Position numbers and translations under genes: made by a program. From Pseudomonadales bacterium (GTDB taxonomy: Bacteria; Pseudomonadota; Gammaproteobacteria; Pseudomonadales; Azotimanducaceae), in contig JAEPOO010000002.1 in NCBI GenBank assembly GCA_017642855.1, forward strand, positions 643,545-707,544: 64,000 nucleotides of DNA, read 5' to 3'. Positions within the stretch are counted from its first letter, which is position 1; each line of letters starts with the position of its first letter. This document shows, one piece after another, positions 36,401-44,270 of the stretch. Under the pieces are notes generated by a model, which was given only the letters and a program-made list of their open reading frames with translations, was not told where the DNA came from and searched no databases.

Positions 36401-36827
36401 GATACGAGTCATGAGCCTCGTCAGGACGCCGGACGGTTTCCTCACCAATCTGAGCCGAGTCGCGCCTCAATCCGGGAACAACAGCGCTCTTTATATCGTT
36501 AACCCCGGTTCGAACCAAAATCAGGCGAGCTCTCTCAGGTTTGTCAATGCATCGAACAACACAGCAGCCGTCAGTGTTAATGGATTTGATGACAATGGTG
36601 CCGCAGCGCCCGGAGGCGGTTTGTCGTTCAACCTTGGTGCGGGCGAGGCGTTGACCTTGACTGCCGCGGAACTGGAATCCGGTGCGACCGGTGTGGTGGG
36701 CTCGCTGGGTGATGGCAGCGGCAAGTGGTTCCTGACAGTCGAAGCTGATGAAGAGGTGACGGTGCAAAGTCTGCTGAACGCCCCTGGCGGATTCCTGACG
36801 AATCTTTCAAGAGCCATCAGCGAGTAA
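33453..36827 (+). CDS. Secreted metzincin metalloprotease with Ca-binding and four 120-residue repeats
   Basis: 1124 residues from the ATG at 33453 (AGGGAA upstream). The signal peptide ends near SALA (about residue 28). The catalytic domain (about 300-535) begins with IDVLVVYNQGVVD and has the zinc motif HEIGHNLGLGHS at about 448 and the Met-turn TIMAYAS, as in reprolysin-type (M12B-like) proteases. Asp-rich thrombospondin-type-3-like repeats (DTDLDGTGNNADTDDDNDG) follow at about 545-630. Four tandem repeats of exactly about 120 residues then start near 651, 771, 891 and 1011, each with YFANPGS-type starts and GFLTNLS-type ends. The repeats are probably adhesive or substrate-binding. Secretion is by Sec; no autotransporter domain is seen. 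Confidence 0.93.
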   Translation: MSERNEISNKFLLFGFCLLLLTGSALAEDSGLGPSLELVCPCVVESVSSGSVLSDFGVTNRSVGASGELVVRAYAHTEQNYRDATDPTFLTDFYLTASLAGTSQLDISEHQARLFPVSGGDYYVTLLLLEDLFIVDEARTSGRVTFGSNLRTEASGTELYFVADPTISVNDASVTLHWPGLGNGTNSDEDVEVRIVATETPRFEGSFQTLATYDGVTSVPALSKTAPDVAVLDYASPSEGFDYTHVMVLGGGFVLIVHTVDEPDGVSYDTLSFSESNADYLTDTDGDGVADDNERLEGTDVSSPSDTPGSSAIDVLVVYNQGVVDTYSGDPTARIDQLFAVSNRSLADSNVDIELRITDYRQIDFSERDSLSDLLGAAEGGTGVFSDLASIRSTTGSDLVAILRTDDGGNLCGLASLGGFPTQGLMSRREHVSTSIIESTCGDLTMIHEIGHNLGLGHSFVQNESGTFVWSRGHGVNNSFSTIMAYASEFNIFSESAYFSNPEVTLCEAGAACGVAIDQNRPADAARSLNAVRFQVARYTNELDSDSDGTPDSADAFPNDPTEQIDTDLDGTGNNADTDDDNDGMPDTFELANGLNSLVDDASEDPDGDGLTNLEEFQGGTDPQVSDAADVCDDPDTVAPNASDSNFMNEKRIVFANPGSNSNQQTFLRFVNHNASATDVEIYGIDDAGVSSRRSPVSFQMAAQSSKQITAQDLESGNQNKGLSSSLCDLSGKWQLVVRSSNSIEVMSLIRTPDGFLTGLSDVVPVESGDNRVYFANPASNTSQQTFIRISNQSASTGSVTVTGIDDHGDASIGTVTFSLGANESKQVTAQDLENGNVSKGLSGALGDGSGKWQLNISSSLDLEVLSLIRTADGFLTNLSAVVPENGNGDSVIYFANPGKESTKSTFIRVVNTSALTANVTISGVDDDGNIAPNGDVTFTLAGKAAKQMLSSDLEDGNANKGLSGSLGQGSGRWQLTVAADQEIRVMSLVRTPDGFLTNLSRVAPQSGNNSALYIVNPGSNQNQASSLRFVNASNNTAAVSVNGFDDNGAAAPGGGLSFNLGAGEALTLTAAELESGATGVVGSLGDGSGKWFLTVEADEEVTVQSLLNAPGGFLTNLSRAISE
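35404..36822 (+). repeat. Four tandem 360-bp coding repeats in the protease gene
   Basis: Units start near 35404, 35764, 36124 and 36484, giving a constant 360-bp period. Shared protein features per unit: FANPGS, FIRxxN, a GxDDxG stretch, QxTAQDLExGN, KGLSGxLGDGSGKWQL, and SLIRTxDGFLTNLS. The fourth unit is more diverged (YIVNPGS, AELESG). The divergence shows old duplications. Confidence 0.9.
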
Positions 36828-36954
36828 AGAGCCATCAGCGAGTAAAGAGCCATCAGCGAGTAAAGAGCCATCAGCGAGTAAAGAGCCATCAGCGAGTAAA
36901 GAGCCATCAGCGAGTAAAGAGCCATCAGCGAATAAAGAGCCATCAGCGAGTCAA
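36811..36954 (+). repeat. Eight-copy 18-bp tandem repeat of the protease C-terminus plus stop
   Basis: The unit GAGCCATCAGCGAGTAAA repeats head to tail eight times. The first copy encodes the last residues AISE and the stop TAA of the protease; the other seven lie beyond the stop. Copies 1-6 are identical, copy 7 has one change (GAATAAA) and copy 8 ends TCAA. Each contains the in-frame stop, so gene length is not affected by copy number. There are no spacers, so it is not a CRISPR. Confidence 0.97.
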
Positions 36955-36972
36955 CATTGATAGGGGTAGCCT

Positions 36973-37584
36973 GTGAATAGAGAAAAACTCCGAATTGCCG
37001 AAGCCCATTTTTTGCAAAGTTACCCGGGTGGATTTGCAGACCCGGCGCTCGAATCCGTCGGTAAAAAGCACAATATGTCGCGAGCCACGAACTTCGCGAA
37101 GGCGGTTTTTGCCAAGAAGTCTTTTGATGAGCCCAATGAGTTTCTGGACAGTCTGGTCAAGCTGGTTTCACGATCTTCTATGGTCAGCTTGTTTGAGAAA
37201 CCCAAATTTCGAGACATGGTGAAAGATCTGAACTCCGAGGATCGGGAAGTGCTGGTTGAAAGTTACAAAAAGCTTTTCCATGGCAATCAGAAGAAAGGTT
37301 TCGAGGAGGTGGTTGAGATTCTAGCCTGGCGCAAGATGGCGAAGTGGAGCCTGATGACCATCGGTCTAGTTTATTACCGGCCGCAGAAAGAAGTGTTTGT
37401 GAAACCGACCACCGCTAAAGCGGTTGTCCAGAAGCTGGAGCTCGACCTTACCTACAAACCCAGGCCAAGCTGGGAATTCTATTCCGGCTACCGAGATGCC
37501 ATCCTTGAGATGAAGTCTGTGGTGAACCCCTCACTTGCACCAAACAATGCCGCGCTCACCGGTTTCCTGATGATGACACTCTAG
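36973..37584 (+). CDS. Unknown soluble protein of 203 residues
   Basis: The GTG at 36973 has GGGG about seven bases upstream and follows the tandem repeat by 18 bp. The protein is basic, has no signal or membrane segment, and looks mainly helical (FLDSLVKLVSRSSMV and GFEEVVEILAWRKMAKW). It has Pro/Tyr-rich text near the C-terminus. I recognise no family. It ends 31 bp before the monooxygenase gene, so the two are probably co-transcribed; a functional link is unproven. Confidence 0.72.
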   Translation: MNREKLRIAEAHFLQSYPGGFADPALESVGKKHNMSRATNFAKAVFAKKSFDEPNEFLDSLVKLVSRSSMVSLFEKPKFRDMVKDLNSEDREVLVESYKKLFHGNQKKGFEEVVEILAWRKMAKWSLMTIGLVYYRPQKEVFVKPTTAKAVVQKLELDLTYKPRPSWEFYSGYRDAILEMKSVVNPSLAPNNAALTGFLMMTL

Positions 37585-37615
37585 GCATAATTGAAAGAAA
37601 ACGTCCGAGAGAAGC

Positions 37616-39475
37616 ATGTCTGTCAGTGTAGATCCCGAATCGGGACTTAAGATCTTCAACACCCGTGCCGCTAAGTCGACGGAAAAAATTACTGGCGGCG
37701 GATATGCCGTTATCGAAGACGAAGCGCTTAAGGCTTTGCCGGAACCGCCAGCGGGTGCGGTCTTCAACGCGGAAGAGCAAGCTCGATATCGCGATTATAA
37801 AGAAGCGCGCCGTGGGGCGGCTGACTATATGACGATGGAAGGGGAGTTTGCCCGCTACCTGGACGATGTGTATTCCGAGGATCCGATCCAACGGGAGCCG
37901 CTCGACGATGAATGTGAGATTCTCGTTGTCGGCGCTGGTTTCGCGGGGTTATTGCTCTGGCATAAATTGAGTGAAGCGGGATTTAAAGATGTCCGATTCT
38001 GCGAGAAGGGCGGTGACGTCGGCGGCACCTGGTACTGGAATCGTTATCCGGGCATCGCATGTGATGTCGAAGCCTACAGTTACCTGCCGCTGCTGGAAGA
38101 GATGGGCTACATTCCCTCCATGAAGTTTGCCTCAGGCTTTGAGATTCTGGAGTACTGCCAGAATATGGCTGAAAAGTTTGGCTTCTATGACCATTGTCTT
38201 TTTCACACGACCGTAGAGAAAACCGTTTGGGATGAGGAGACAAGTCGCTGGACGGTATTCACGAACCGCGGCGATAGCATGAAAGCTCGTTATGTGGTCC
38301 TCGCCAATGGCATCCTGACGACACCAAAGTTAGCGCGAATTAATGGGATGGAGAAATTTCAGGGTGAAGCTTTCCATACCTCTCGCTGGAATTATCATGT
38401 CGACCTCGCCGGTAAGCGGGTCGGCATTATCGGGACCGGAGCAACCGCAGTTCAGGCGATTCCGGAACTGGCCAAGATTGTTGGTGAGCTATACGTTTTT
38501 CAGCGAACCCCTTCTTCCGTGGATGTGCGCGATCAGCGGGAAACCACACAAGAAGAAATGGAAGCCTGGAGGCAGGAGCCGGGCTGGGCTAGAGCGAGAC
38601 GGGCGAGATTCTCCAAGATCTCTGCGGGCCGTTCGGCGATCAAGGCGAATGATGACTATCTCTCCGGCAAGGTTGCGGACTTCAAAGAGCGCAAGCAGCA
38701 TGAGCGGCCGTTAACACCGGAAGAGATGATTCAGAAGACGCTGGAATCTAACTTTCGGATCATGGAACAGATTCGGGCGCGCGTCGATGCCATTGTCGAA
38801 GATCCCAAAACGGCGGAGGCACTTAAACCGTTCTATCCCTATGGCTGTAAGCGGCCAACTTTTCATGATGAGTATTTACCGACCTTTAACAAACCACATG
38901 TCACCCTGGTTGACACGGCGCCGGCAGGTGTTCAGGAGATCAGCGAGCGTGGTGTTGTTCATGATGGCGTCGAATACCCACTGGATGTCCTTATTTATGC
39001 GACTGGCTTCCAATGGATGGCCACTTCGACCTTCAACATGATTGAAGGTCGAGGCGATGAGACGTTGAATGGCAAGTGGCAGCGAGATGGCACAAAAACC
39101 TTTCTTGGTGTTCACAGCAAAGGCTTTCCCAACTTGTTTATTGTGACCGGCCCCCAGGGCGGTGGTGGTAGCTTTAACTTTACGGACGCCATTGATGCCC
39201 ATGCTGATTACATTGCCTGGCTGCTATCCACGATGAGGGATTCGGGCACTGATATTGTTGATATCAAGCAGGAGCCAGAAGACCGATACACAGAGCACTG
39301 CCGAAGTGCCGACATTGCGACGGCGCCGCTCAGGGACTGTCTGTCTTACTACAATGGTGATGGCAACGCCGAGCCAGGCAGCCTTGCCTACTATGGTGGT
39401 GGCAGGTGGCACAAAATTCGATTGGAAGCCCAGGATACATTGGCGCCTTACGAATTCGAATCTTCGAGTTCCTGA
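37616..39475 (+). CDS. Baeyer-Villiger-type flavin monooxygenase
   Basis: A 619-residue FAD/NADPH enzyme expected to insert oxygen next to a ketone, forming esters or lactones. An N-terminal extension of about 95 residues precedes the FAD-binding GAGFAGLL. The Baeyer-Villiger fingerprint appears as FQGEAFHTSRWNYHVDL, with Asn after the Trp instead of the usual Pro or Asp. GTGATAVQ is the NADPH glycine motif and YATGFQW the late motif. The ATG follows GAGAGAAGC. It belongs to a family with many ketone and steroid substrates; the substrate here cannot be told. A second member lies at 52940-54865. Confidence 0.93.
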   Translation: MSVSVDPESGLKIFNTRAAKSTEKITGGGYAVIEDEALKALPEPPAGAVFNAEEQARYRDYKEARRGAADYMTMEGEFARYLDDVYSEDPIQREPLDDECEILVVGAGFAGLLLWHKLSEAGFKDVRFCEKGGDVGGTWYWNRYPGIACDVEAYSYLPLLEEMGYIPSMKFASGFEILEYCQNMAEKFGFYDHCLFHTTVEKTVWDEETSRWTVFTNRGDSMKARYVVLANGILTTPKLARINGMEKFQGEAFHTSRWNYHVDLAGKRVGIIGTGATAVQAIPELAKIVGELYVFQRTPSSVDVRDQRETTQEEMEAWRQEPGWARARRARFSKISAGRSAIKANDDYLSGKVADFKERKQHERPLTPEEMIQKTLESNFRIMEQIRARVDAIVEDPKTAEALKPFYPYGCKRPTFHDEYLPTFNKPHVTLVDTAPAGVQEISERGVVHDGVEYPLDVLIYATGFQWMATSTFNMIEGRGDETLNGKWQRDGTKTFLGVHSKGFPNLFIVTGPQGGGGSFNFTDAIDAHADYIAWLLSTMRDSGTDIVDIKQEPEDRYTEHCRSADIATAPLRDCLSYYNGDGNAEPGSLAYYGGGRWHKIRLEAQDTLAPYEFESSSS

Positions 39476-40030
39476 GACTGTCGCTCGATTTCGGAGAAAG
39501 GAAATGTTGTGTGCAATGACATCAGGAGACGATTGACGACGTGGATGCCGTCGGCACGCAAGGTTTGCGTCGGTCTTCGGATGGGCATTCAAACAGGGTC
39601 GCGAGCATTTGTGCGGTCAGGCCAATGGGAAGGCGATTCATCTAATTGAACGGCTTGCCAATGGGCAATCCATCCATGACTTTGCCGATGCGTTCACCAG
39701 TGAGCGGTTCTAGTCCTTTCAGATCTTGGGGATAATCGCCTTGCGCTGGATCCCGTGCCTTTTCCCGCAGACGTTCGAATAATGCCCACTGGCTATCTGT
39801 TTCATACGGTGTTGGATCTGAAACATTGATGTCCTGGCGCAAAATGTCATGTAGATCAATTTTTGCTCATGTTTGTATCGGTCCTCTCCCTGTTGGATTT
39901 GCGAGCAGAGCACCAAGATGCGTCATACGTCTCGAAACTAGGCAAACATATTTCAAGGGTAGCTGCGTTATCATGGGTCCTCGGCTGGCGTGCCGAATCA
40001 AAGCCAGGGAAGTCAATTAGGAAGTCTTTT
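39476..40030. other. Intergenic stretch with one weak minus-strand ORF
   Basis: This 555-bp gap lies between the monooxygenase and the S9 peptidase. Apart from a short open frame on the minus strand at 39642-39842 I see no gene, RNA or strong hairpin. It probably holds the peptidase promoter. The frame upstream of the peptidase ATG at 40031 stays open from 39863, but has no signal-peptide-like text and is not part of the gene. Confidence 0.5.
39642..39842 (-). CDS. Doubtful small ORF, possibly a gene remnant
   Basis: An open frame of about 66 codons from a TTG, extendable by eight codons to a stop, with no ATG. The text (SDPTPYETDSQWALFERLRE, ending GLPIGKPFN) looks protein-like and hydrophilic rather than random, but no ribosome site and no family are seen. 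It may be the C-terminal end of a lost gene or a chance frame. Confidence 0.25.
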   Translation of the reverse strand: MRQDINVSDPTPYETDSQWALFERLREKARDPAQGDYPQDLKGLEPLTGERIGKVMDGLPIGKPFN

Positions 40031-42094
40031 ATGAATACAACAAGAAGGTTGGTCTGGATTGGATTGCTGATTCTGCTGTCTTCAACCCGCGCTATGGCGA
40101 ACGAGACTCTGCAGGTGTCGGATTATCTGGACTACGAACAGGTTCGTGATGCGCAGATTTCTCCGGACGGTAGTCAGGTGATTTACACCAGGCGTTGGGT
40201 TGATCAGAAGATCGATCGCTGGTCTTCAGCGTTGTGGATCATGGATGAAGATGGTTCCCGGCAAAGATTCCTGGTCAAAGGCAGTCATGCTAGATGGTCG
40301 CCCAGCGGAGATCGGATTCTCTATATGGCGAAAGGAGCCAACGATAAATCTCAGATCTTCGTGCGCTGGATGAGTGATGGCGCAACGTCTCAGGTCACTC
40401 GCGGGGAAGTAGAACCCAAATCGCCAACCTGGTCTCCTGATGGCAGCCAGATCGCCTTTGTCGCGGTCGTATCAGAGGCCGACAAGTGGAAGATCGATCT
40501 GCCGCCGAAGCCCGAGAACGCCAAATGGACGAAACCCCCGATGATTCTTGATGACCTGCATTACCGGCAGGATCGAGTCGGCTACATGGTGCCAGGCTAC
40601 TCTCATCTGTTTGTTGTTCCGGCGACCAGTGGTACTGCGAAACAACTCACTTCAGGCAGTTGGAATGTTGGTGCCAGACGTAGTCCCGATGGTCTGTTCA
40701 ATGGCGCAGGAATTTCCTGGCTGCCAGATGGCTCTGCGATCCTCGTGGATGGCTACCGTGATGAGCGCGGGCCGACCGCCTATCGTCAGTCCCATATCTA
40801 TCAGGTTTCTGTCGACGGCAACACGGTTTCACAGCTGACCCAGCAAGCAGGGTATTGGACCGAGCCTCTGGTGAGCTCAGATGGAAAGCGCGTTGTTTAT
40901 GAGGGGCATGTTCCCAGCAAGGTGACCTATGAACTGAGTCACCTGTTTGTGATGAAAGCCGATGGCTCTGATGCGAGACGGTTGGCCGATGAGTTTGATC
41001 GGCCCGTGGTTGGTAACAAACAGTGGTCAGGTGATGACCTTGTGATCACGGCACAGGACACGGGTTATATCCGGATTTATCGCATCACGATGGGCGGCAA
41101 AGTCACCGCAGTTACAGAAGAAGACCGTGTAGTCAGTATGAGCTCCATCACCAGCGATGGCTCAACGATCGCTGCCGTCGCGGCCGGTTTTACTGCCCCA
41201 GGTGATGTCGTCACAATTTCACTCAAGGGACGTGGCGGTGAAGTGCGCCTCACGGACGTGAATGCAGATCTGCTCGGTGGAAAGATATTGGGTAGACAGG
41301 AAAGCATCTGGTTTGAGGCTGATGACGGAAACGAGGCGCACGGCTGGGTGGTGTACCCGCCGGACTATGACAGTGAAAAGAGTTACCCGATGATCATGGA
41401 AATTCATGGTGGACCTTTTGCCATGTATCGGGGTCAGTTCAACTTCTTCTATCAGGTGTACGCTGCTAACGGATTTGTTGTGCTGTATACAAATCCGAGG
41501 GGGTCTACTGGTTATGGCGAGACCTTCTCCCAGGCGATCGATCGAGCGTATCCCAGTGTTGATTATCTCGATCTGATGGCTGCGGTAGACGCGGTGGTGG
41601 ATCAAGGAATTATTGATGAATCTCGTATGTATGTTGGCGGCTGCAGTGGTGGAGGTGTGTTGACCAGCTGGGTGATTGGTCACACGGATCGATTCTCAGC
41701 CGCGTCCGTCCGATGCCCGGTAACCAACTGGATGAGCATGTTCGGCCAGACGGATATCCCGAATTTCACCCAGTCGTTTTTCCAGAAGCCGTTCTGGGAA
41801 GATCCATCGGATTGGTTGCATCATTCTCCGATCATGTACATTGGCAATGTAAAAACGCCGACCATCGTGATGACCGGGGAGCAGGATCTGCGAACGCCGA
41901 TGGCCCAGTCAGAAGAGTACTATGCGGCGCTCAAGGCCGCGGGCGTTCCGGCAAAACTGATGCGGTTCAACGATCAGTATCATGGCACTTCCACCCATCC
42001 CTCTAATGCGATGCGAACCATGTTGTATCTGATGTCCTGGTATAACCAGTACGACATTAATGGTGAGAGACAGGTAGCGAGTAAAGAGGAATGA
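40031..42094 (+). CDS. Secreted S9 (prolyl oligopeptidase/DPP-like) peptidase
   Basis: 687 residues from the ATG at 40031, which has AGGAAG seven bases upstream. A signal peptide (LVWIGLLILLSSTRAMA) sends it to the periplasm. The N-terminal propeller has repeats such as AQISPDGSQVIYT and PTWSPDGSQIAFVA. The C-terminal alpha/beta-hydrolase domain has nucleophile Ser in GGCSGGGVLTSW, Asp in GEQDLRTP and His in QYHGTS. Cys in place of the common Tyr before or near the Ser is a minor deviation. It should cleave short peptides, perhaps N-terminal dipeptides. The end overlaps the remnant gene on the other strand. Confidence 0.93.
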   Translation: MNTTRRLVWIGLLILLSSTRAMANETLQVSDYLDYEQVRDAQISPDGSQVIYTRRWVDQKIDRWSSALWIMDEDGSRQRFLVKGSHARWSPSGDRILYMAKGANDKSQIFVRWMSDGATSQVTRGEVEPKSPTWSPDGSQIAFVAVVSEADKWKIDLPPKPENAKWTKPPMILDDLHYRQDRVGYMVPGYSHLFVVPATSGTAKQLTSGSWNVGARRSPDGLFNGAGISWLPDGSAILVDGYRDERGPTAYRQSHIYQVSVDGNTVSQLTQQAGYWTEPLVSSDGKRVVYEGHVPSKVTYELSHLFVMKADGSDARRLADEFDRPVVGNKQWSGDDLVITAQDTGYIRIYRITMGGKVTAVTEEDRVVSMSSITSDGSTIAAVAAGFTAPGDVVTISLKGRGGEVRLTDVNADLLGGKILGRQESIWFEADDGNEAHGWVVYPPDYDSEKSYPMIMEIHGGPFAMYRGQFNFFYQVYAANGFVVLYTNPRGSTGYGETFSQAIDRAYPSVDYLDLMAAVDAVVDQGIIDESRMYVGGCSGGGVLTSWVIGHTDRFSAASVRCPVTNWMSMFGQTDIPNFTQSFFQKPFWEDPSDWLHHSPIMYIGNVKTPTIVMTGEQDLRTPMAQSEEYYAALKAAGVPAKLMRFNDQYHGTSTHPSNAMRTMLYLMSWYNQYDINGERQVASKEE

Positions 42095-42335
42095 CCTGGT
42101 TGGCAAGCCAGAAACCGCCAATGACGATATAGAGGTTTGAGACAGTTATGCGAGCGGGCCCTGTTTCTTCTGCATGGCCGTGTCCGAGACCCCATCGAAC
42201 ACCCGGGCTTAGAGCTCGCCATCTGGATTTGCCTTGAGACAAAGGCATCAGGGCGGCGAGATGATCGAGGCCCAGACAGACATGCGCGGCACCAGCGGCA
42301 AAGCCGGTGATGACGATCAGGAGCAGAGCGTGCAA
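42057..42335 (-). pseudogene. Remnant of a UreH-like membrane protein
   Basis: The frame encodes TGFAAGAAHVCLGLDHLAAL, then PLSQGKSRWRALSP and WGLGHGHA. This pattern, with GAAH..DHLAA and RWGLGH, matches the start of UreH/HupE-like membrane transporters. About 45 residues later the frame ends with a hydrophobic segment (VSNLYIVIGGFWLANQ) that resembles the family's C-terminus. A normal member has about 200 or more residues, so most of the middle is missing. The end overlaps the S9 peptidase gene, and only a TTG start is available. I take it as an internally deleted remnant; a functional micro-protein cannot be excluded. Confidence 0.6.
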
Positions 42336-42347
42336 AGACGTTGAGTT

Positions 42348-42800
42348 CTAGCGGAACTGATTTTCTGCGGCACTGCGTGCGGAAATGATATCCATACTAC
42401 CCAGGTTGATTTTCTCGGCGACCTGGCGGATGAAATCTTCTTCAAGTTTATCGATCTTGTTGTCTGCCAGGGCAACCATCCAAAGCTTTTCCAGAAGGAA
42501 CTGTTTATCTTCGTGACTGAACTGATTGTTCACGAACGTGGTGATCTGTTTCAGGTACTCATCATCGCTGGCTGTTTCCCCAACTTCCAGCAGCCGATCA
42601 GAGACACCATCAGGCACACCGAATGTGTCAGCGAGAATCTGGCGTATCATCTTCAGCTCTTCAGGGTGTTCGTCCAAGTCTGCTTTTGAACAAGCGATCA
42701 GGATAGACGCTGCTGTGTAACGAAACTCAATACCGTCTCGATTTAACTGGCCGCTGGAACGTGGTTTGATGTAAATGTTGAAAAACTGCTCGAAGTCCAC
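42348..42800 (-). CDS. TerB-like protein, copy 1
   Basis: A 150-residue helical soluble protein. FRYTAASILIACSKADLDEH and LLEKLWMVALADNKIDKLEE match the TerB fold (tellurite-resistance TerB and the DjlA N-terminus), with acidic residues that may bind metal. It begins at a GTG at 42800 without a strong ribosome site. It is close to copy 2 at 44937-45395 (both begin MDF..FF.IY..P) and more distantly related to copy 3 at 47625-48077. It lies alone on the minus strand. The family's role is uncertain; stress or phosphotransfer links have been proposed. Confidence 0.85.
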   Translation of the reverse strand: MDFEQFFNIYIKPRSSGQLNRDGIEFRYTAASILIACSKADLDEHPEELKMIRQILADTFGVPDGVSDRLLEVGETASDDEYLKQITTFVNNQFSHEDKQFLLEKLWMVALADNKIDKLEEDFIRQVAEKINLGSMDIISARSAAENQFR

Positions 42801-43002
42801 TGCCGGGCTCGTTTCAGGAGTAGGGAAGTCTTCATTCTAGAGAGGCAAGGAGAACAAGTCATCTGTCCGATCACCATAAGTGTGTCGTAAAAAAAGATAC
42901 GTCTGATCAGGTAAACTTCGACAGTGTCTGCGCGAGTTTCTATTTGGAGTTTGCACCATCGGTGATCTGAGGCCCATAAGCCTGCAGGCTTTTCCTTCAA
43001 CC

Positions 43003-43599
43003 TTGAGCCGAAGGTATGAGTGTCCGCTCTACTTTCCCAGAGTGTTTGGGCGCAGGCAGTGTGAGCGCATAATTAAGCTCGGGCTTGACCAGCCTGTAGA
43101 TGAAGGGCTCGTCTCGGGGGGCGCAAGCAGTGACGTTGAGAAGCGTAAAGATCATCTCTTACGTAAGGCGGGTGTCGCCTGGATATCGCCGTCCGACGAC
43201 AATCTTTGGGTTTTTGACAAGCTGTCCGAGATCATTCATCGAGCCAACAAAACCTATCAGTATGATTTGCAGGGATTCACCGAGGACGCTCAGTTTACCT
43301 GCTATGACCGTGTCGGCGACTTTTATGACTGGCATCAGGATGGTCTGGAAGGTGAACTGGCGGTGCGTAAGCTGTCGGTGGTTGTTCAGTTGTCGGATGC
43401 GCATGATTATGAGGGCGCTGATCTCGAGCTGTTCGGTCTGAGTTGCGAACAGGAAGTTGCCGATGCCTGGCGGCAGGATTTGCGCAGGCAGGGTAGTGCG
43501 GTTGTTTTTCCCGCGTTCGAATATCACCGGGTTCGTCCTCTCATTTCCGGTAAACGCTATTCACTGGTTTGCTGGATTGGTGGACCGCCTTTCAAATGA
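43003..43599 (+). CDS. 2OG-Fe(II) oxygenase (prolyl hydroxylase-like)
   Basis: A 198-residue non-heme iron oxygenase. The iron ligands are His and Asp in DWHQDGL and the second His in YHRVRPL, with Arg in KRYSLVCWIGG binding 2-oxoglutarate. The start is uncertain: no in-frame ATG exists, and a TTG at 43003 is used here since CPLYFPRVF is where the family normally begins. The stop overlaps the start of the CPBP protease gene (ATGA), so the two are coupled. The hydroxylated target is unknown; a ribosomal or peptide substrate is possible. Confidence 0.87.
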   Translation: MSRRYECPLYFPRVFGRRQCERIIKLGLDQPVDEGLVSGGASSDVEKRKDHLLRKAGVAWISPSDDNLWVFDKLSEIIHRANKTYQYDLQGFTEDAQFTCYDRVGDFYDWHQDGLEGELAVRKLSVVVQLSDAHDYEGADLELFGLSCEQEVADAWRQDLRRQGSAVVFPAFEYHRVRPLISGKRYSLVCWIGGPPFK

Positions 43600-44270
43600 A
43601 GACACTTGGCTGGCTGGAATGCCTGTTCATCGCGCTCTTGATTCCTGTTGGCGCCGTTGCAGGCGCGCTGACGGGTATCGTGGTTCTGGGGCCGGTATTT
43701 GCTGTTTGTATTCCGCTTGCGGTGGCGTCGGCGTTTCTCCGGCTTCGCGGCGAACGTTGGCGTCAGCTTAACCTGTTCCAGAGGCTGCCCTGGAAAGAAA
43801 CGATTGGCTGGACGATCGGTGCCATTGTCTCCGCGCTCGTGTTGAGTAACATCGTTGTTACCCCGTTGCTCAAACAGTTGGGTGTGCCACCCACAAACGT
43901 ATCAGCGTTGGTTTCCTTGATTGAAGGTGACCTTACCTATTATCTCCTGTTTCTGTTTCCTGTCGCATGGGGTAGCGCGGCCGTCGGTGAAGAGCTCCTT
44001 GTCCGAGGTTACCTGCTTTATCGAATGGAGACACTATCCAACACCTGGATTGCGGTGATCTTGCAGGCATTGATCTTCTCGCTGGCCCACCTTTACCAGG
44101 GTTGGATGGGTGTGATTAACATCTTCGTGTTGGCTCTGGTGTTCGGTATTGTGTTCGTGCGTTCGGGCAGAAGTCTCTGGCCGCTTATCGTGGCACACGG
44201 TTTGATAGATACCGTTGCCATTACGCTGATCTACATCGGGCGCTCAGACCTGCTGATTGGCGCAAGCTAG
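43596..44270 (+). CDS. CPBP-family intramembrane metalloprotease
   Basis: A 224-residue protein of about seven membrane segments. The ABI/CPBP motifs are present: EELLVRGYLL (two Glu and an Arg), a His in FSLAHLYQGW and a His in VAHGLIDT. The family contains CAAX-type and bacteriocin-processing proteases. The ATG at 43596 overlaps the oxygenase stop. A longer frame to 43569 lies inside that gene and is rejected. It converges on the flavin reductase gene, and their stops overlap as CTAG. Confidence 0.92.
   Translation: MKTLGWLECLFIALLIPVGAVAGALTGIVVLGPVFAVCIPLAVASAFLRLRGERWRQLNLFQRLPWKETIGWTIGAIVSALVLSNIVVTPLLKQLGVPPTNVSALVSLIEGDLTYYLLFLFPVAWGSAAVGEELLVRGYLLYRMETLSNTWIAVILQALIFSLAHLYQGWMGVINIFVLALVFGIVFVRSGRSLWPLIVAHGLIDTVAITLIYIGRSDLLIGAS

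Noticed and set aside
36521..36943. Minus-strand frame made of MALYSL units
   Set aside because: It is the reverse reading of the 18-bp tandem repeat and of the protease gene, with no ribosome site.
36811..36954. Possible CRISPR array
   Set aside because: Units are contiguous 18-bp copies without spacers and begin inside a coding region; no cas genes are seen.
39863..40030. Longer S9 peptidase N-terminus
   Set aside because: The ATG at 40031 has a ribosome site and a signal peptide; upstream residues look non-coding.
42976..42995. AAGCCTGCAGGCTT palindrome as terminator
   Set aside because: It needs a four-base TGCA loop on a 5-bp stem, and the following T run is very short.
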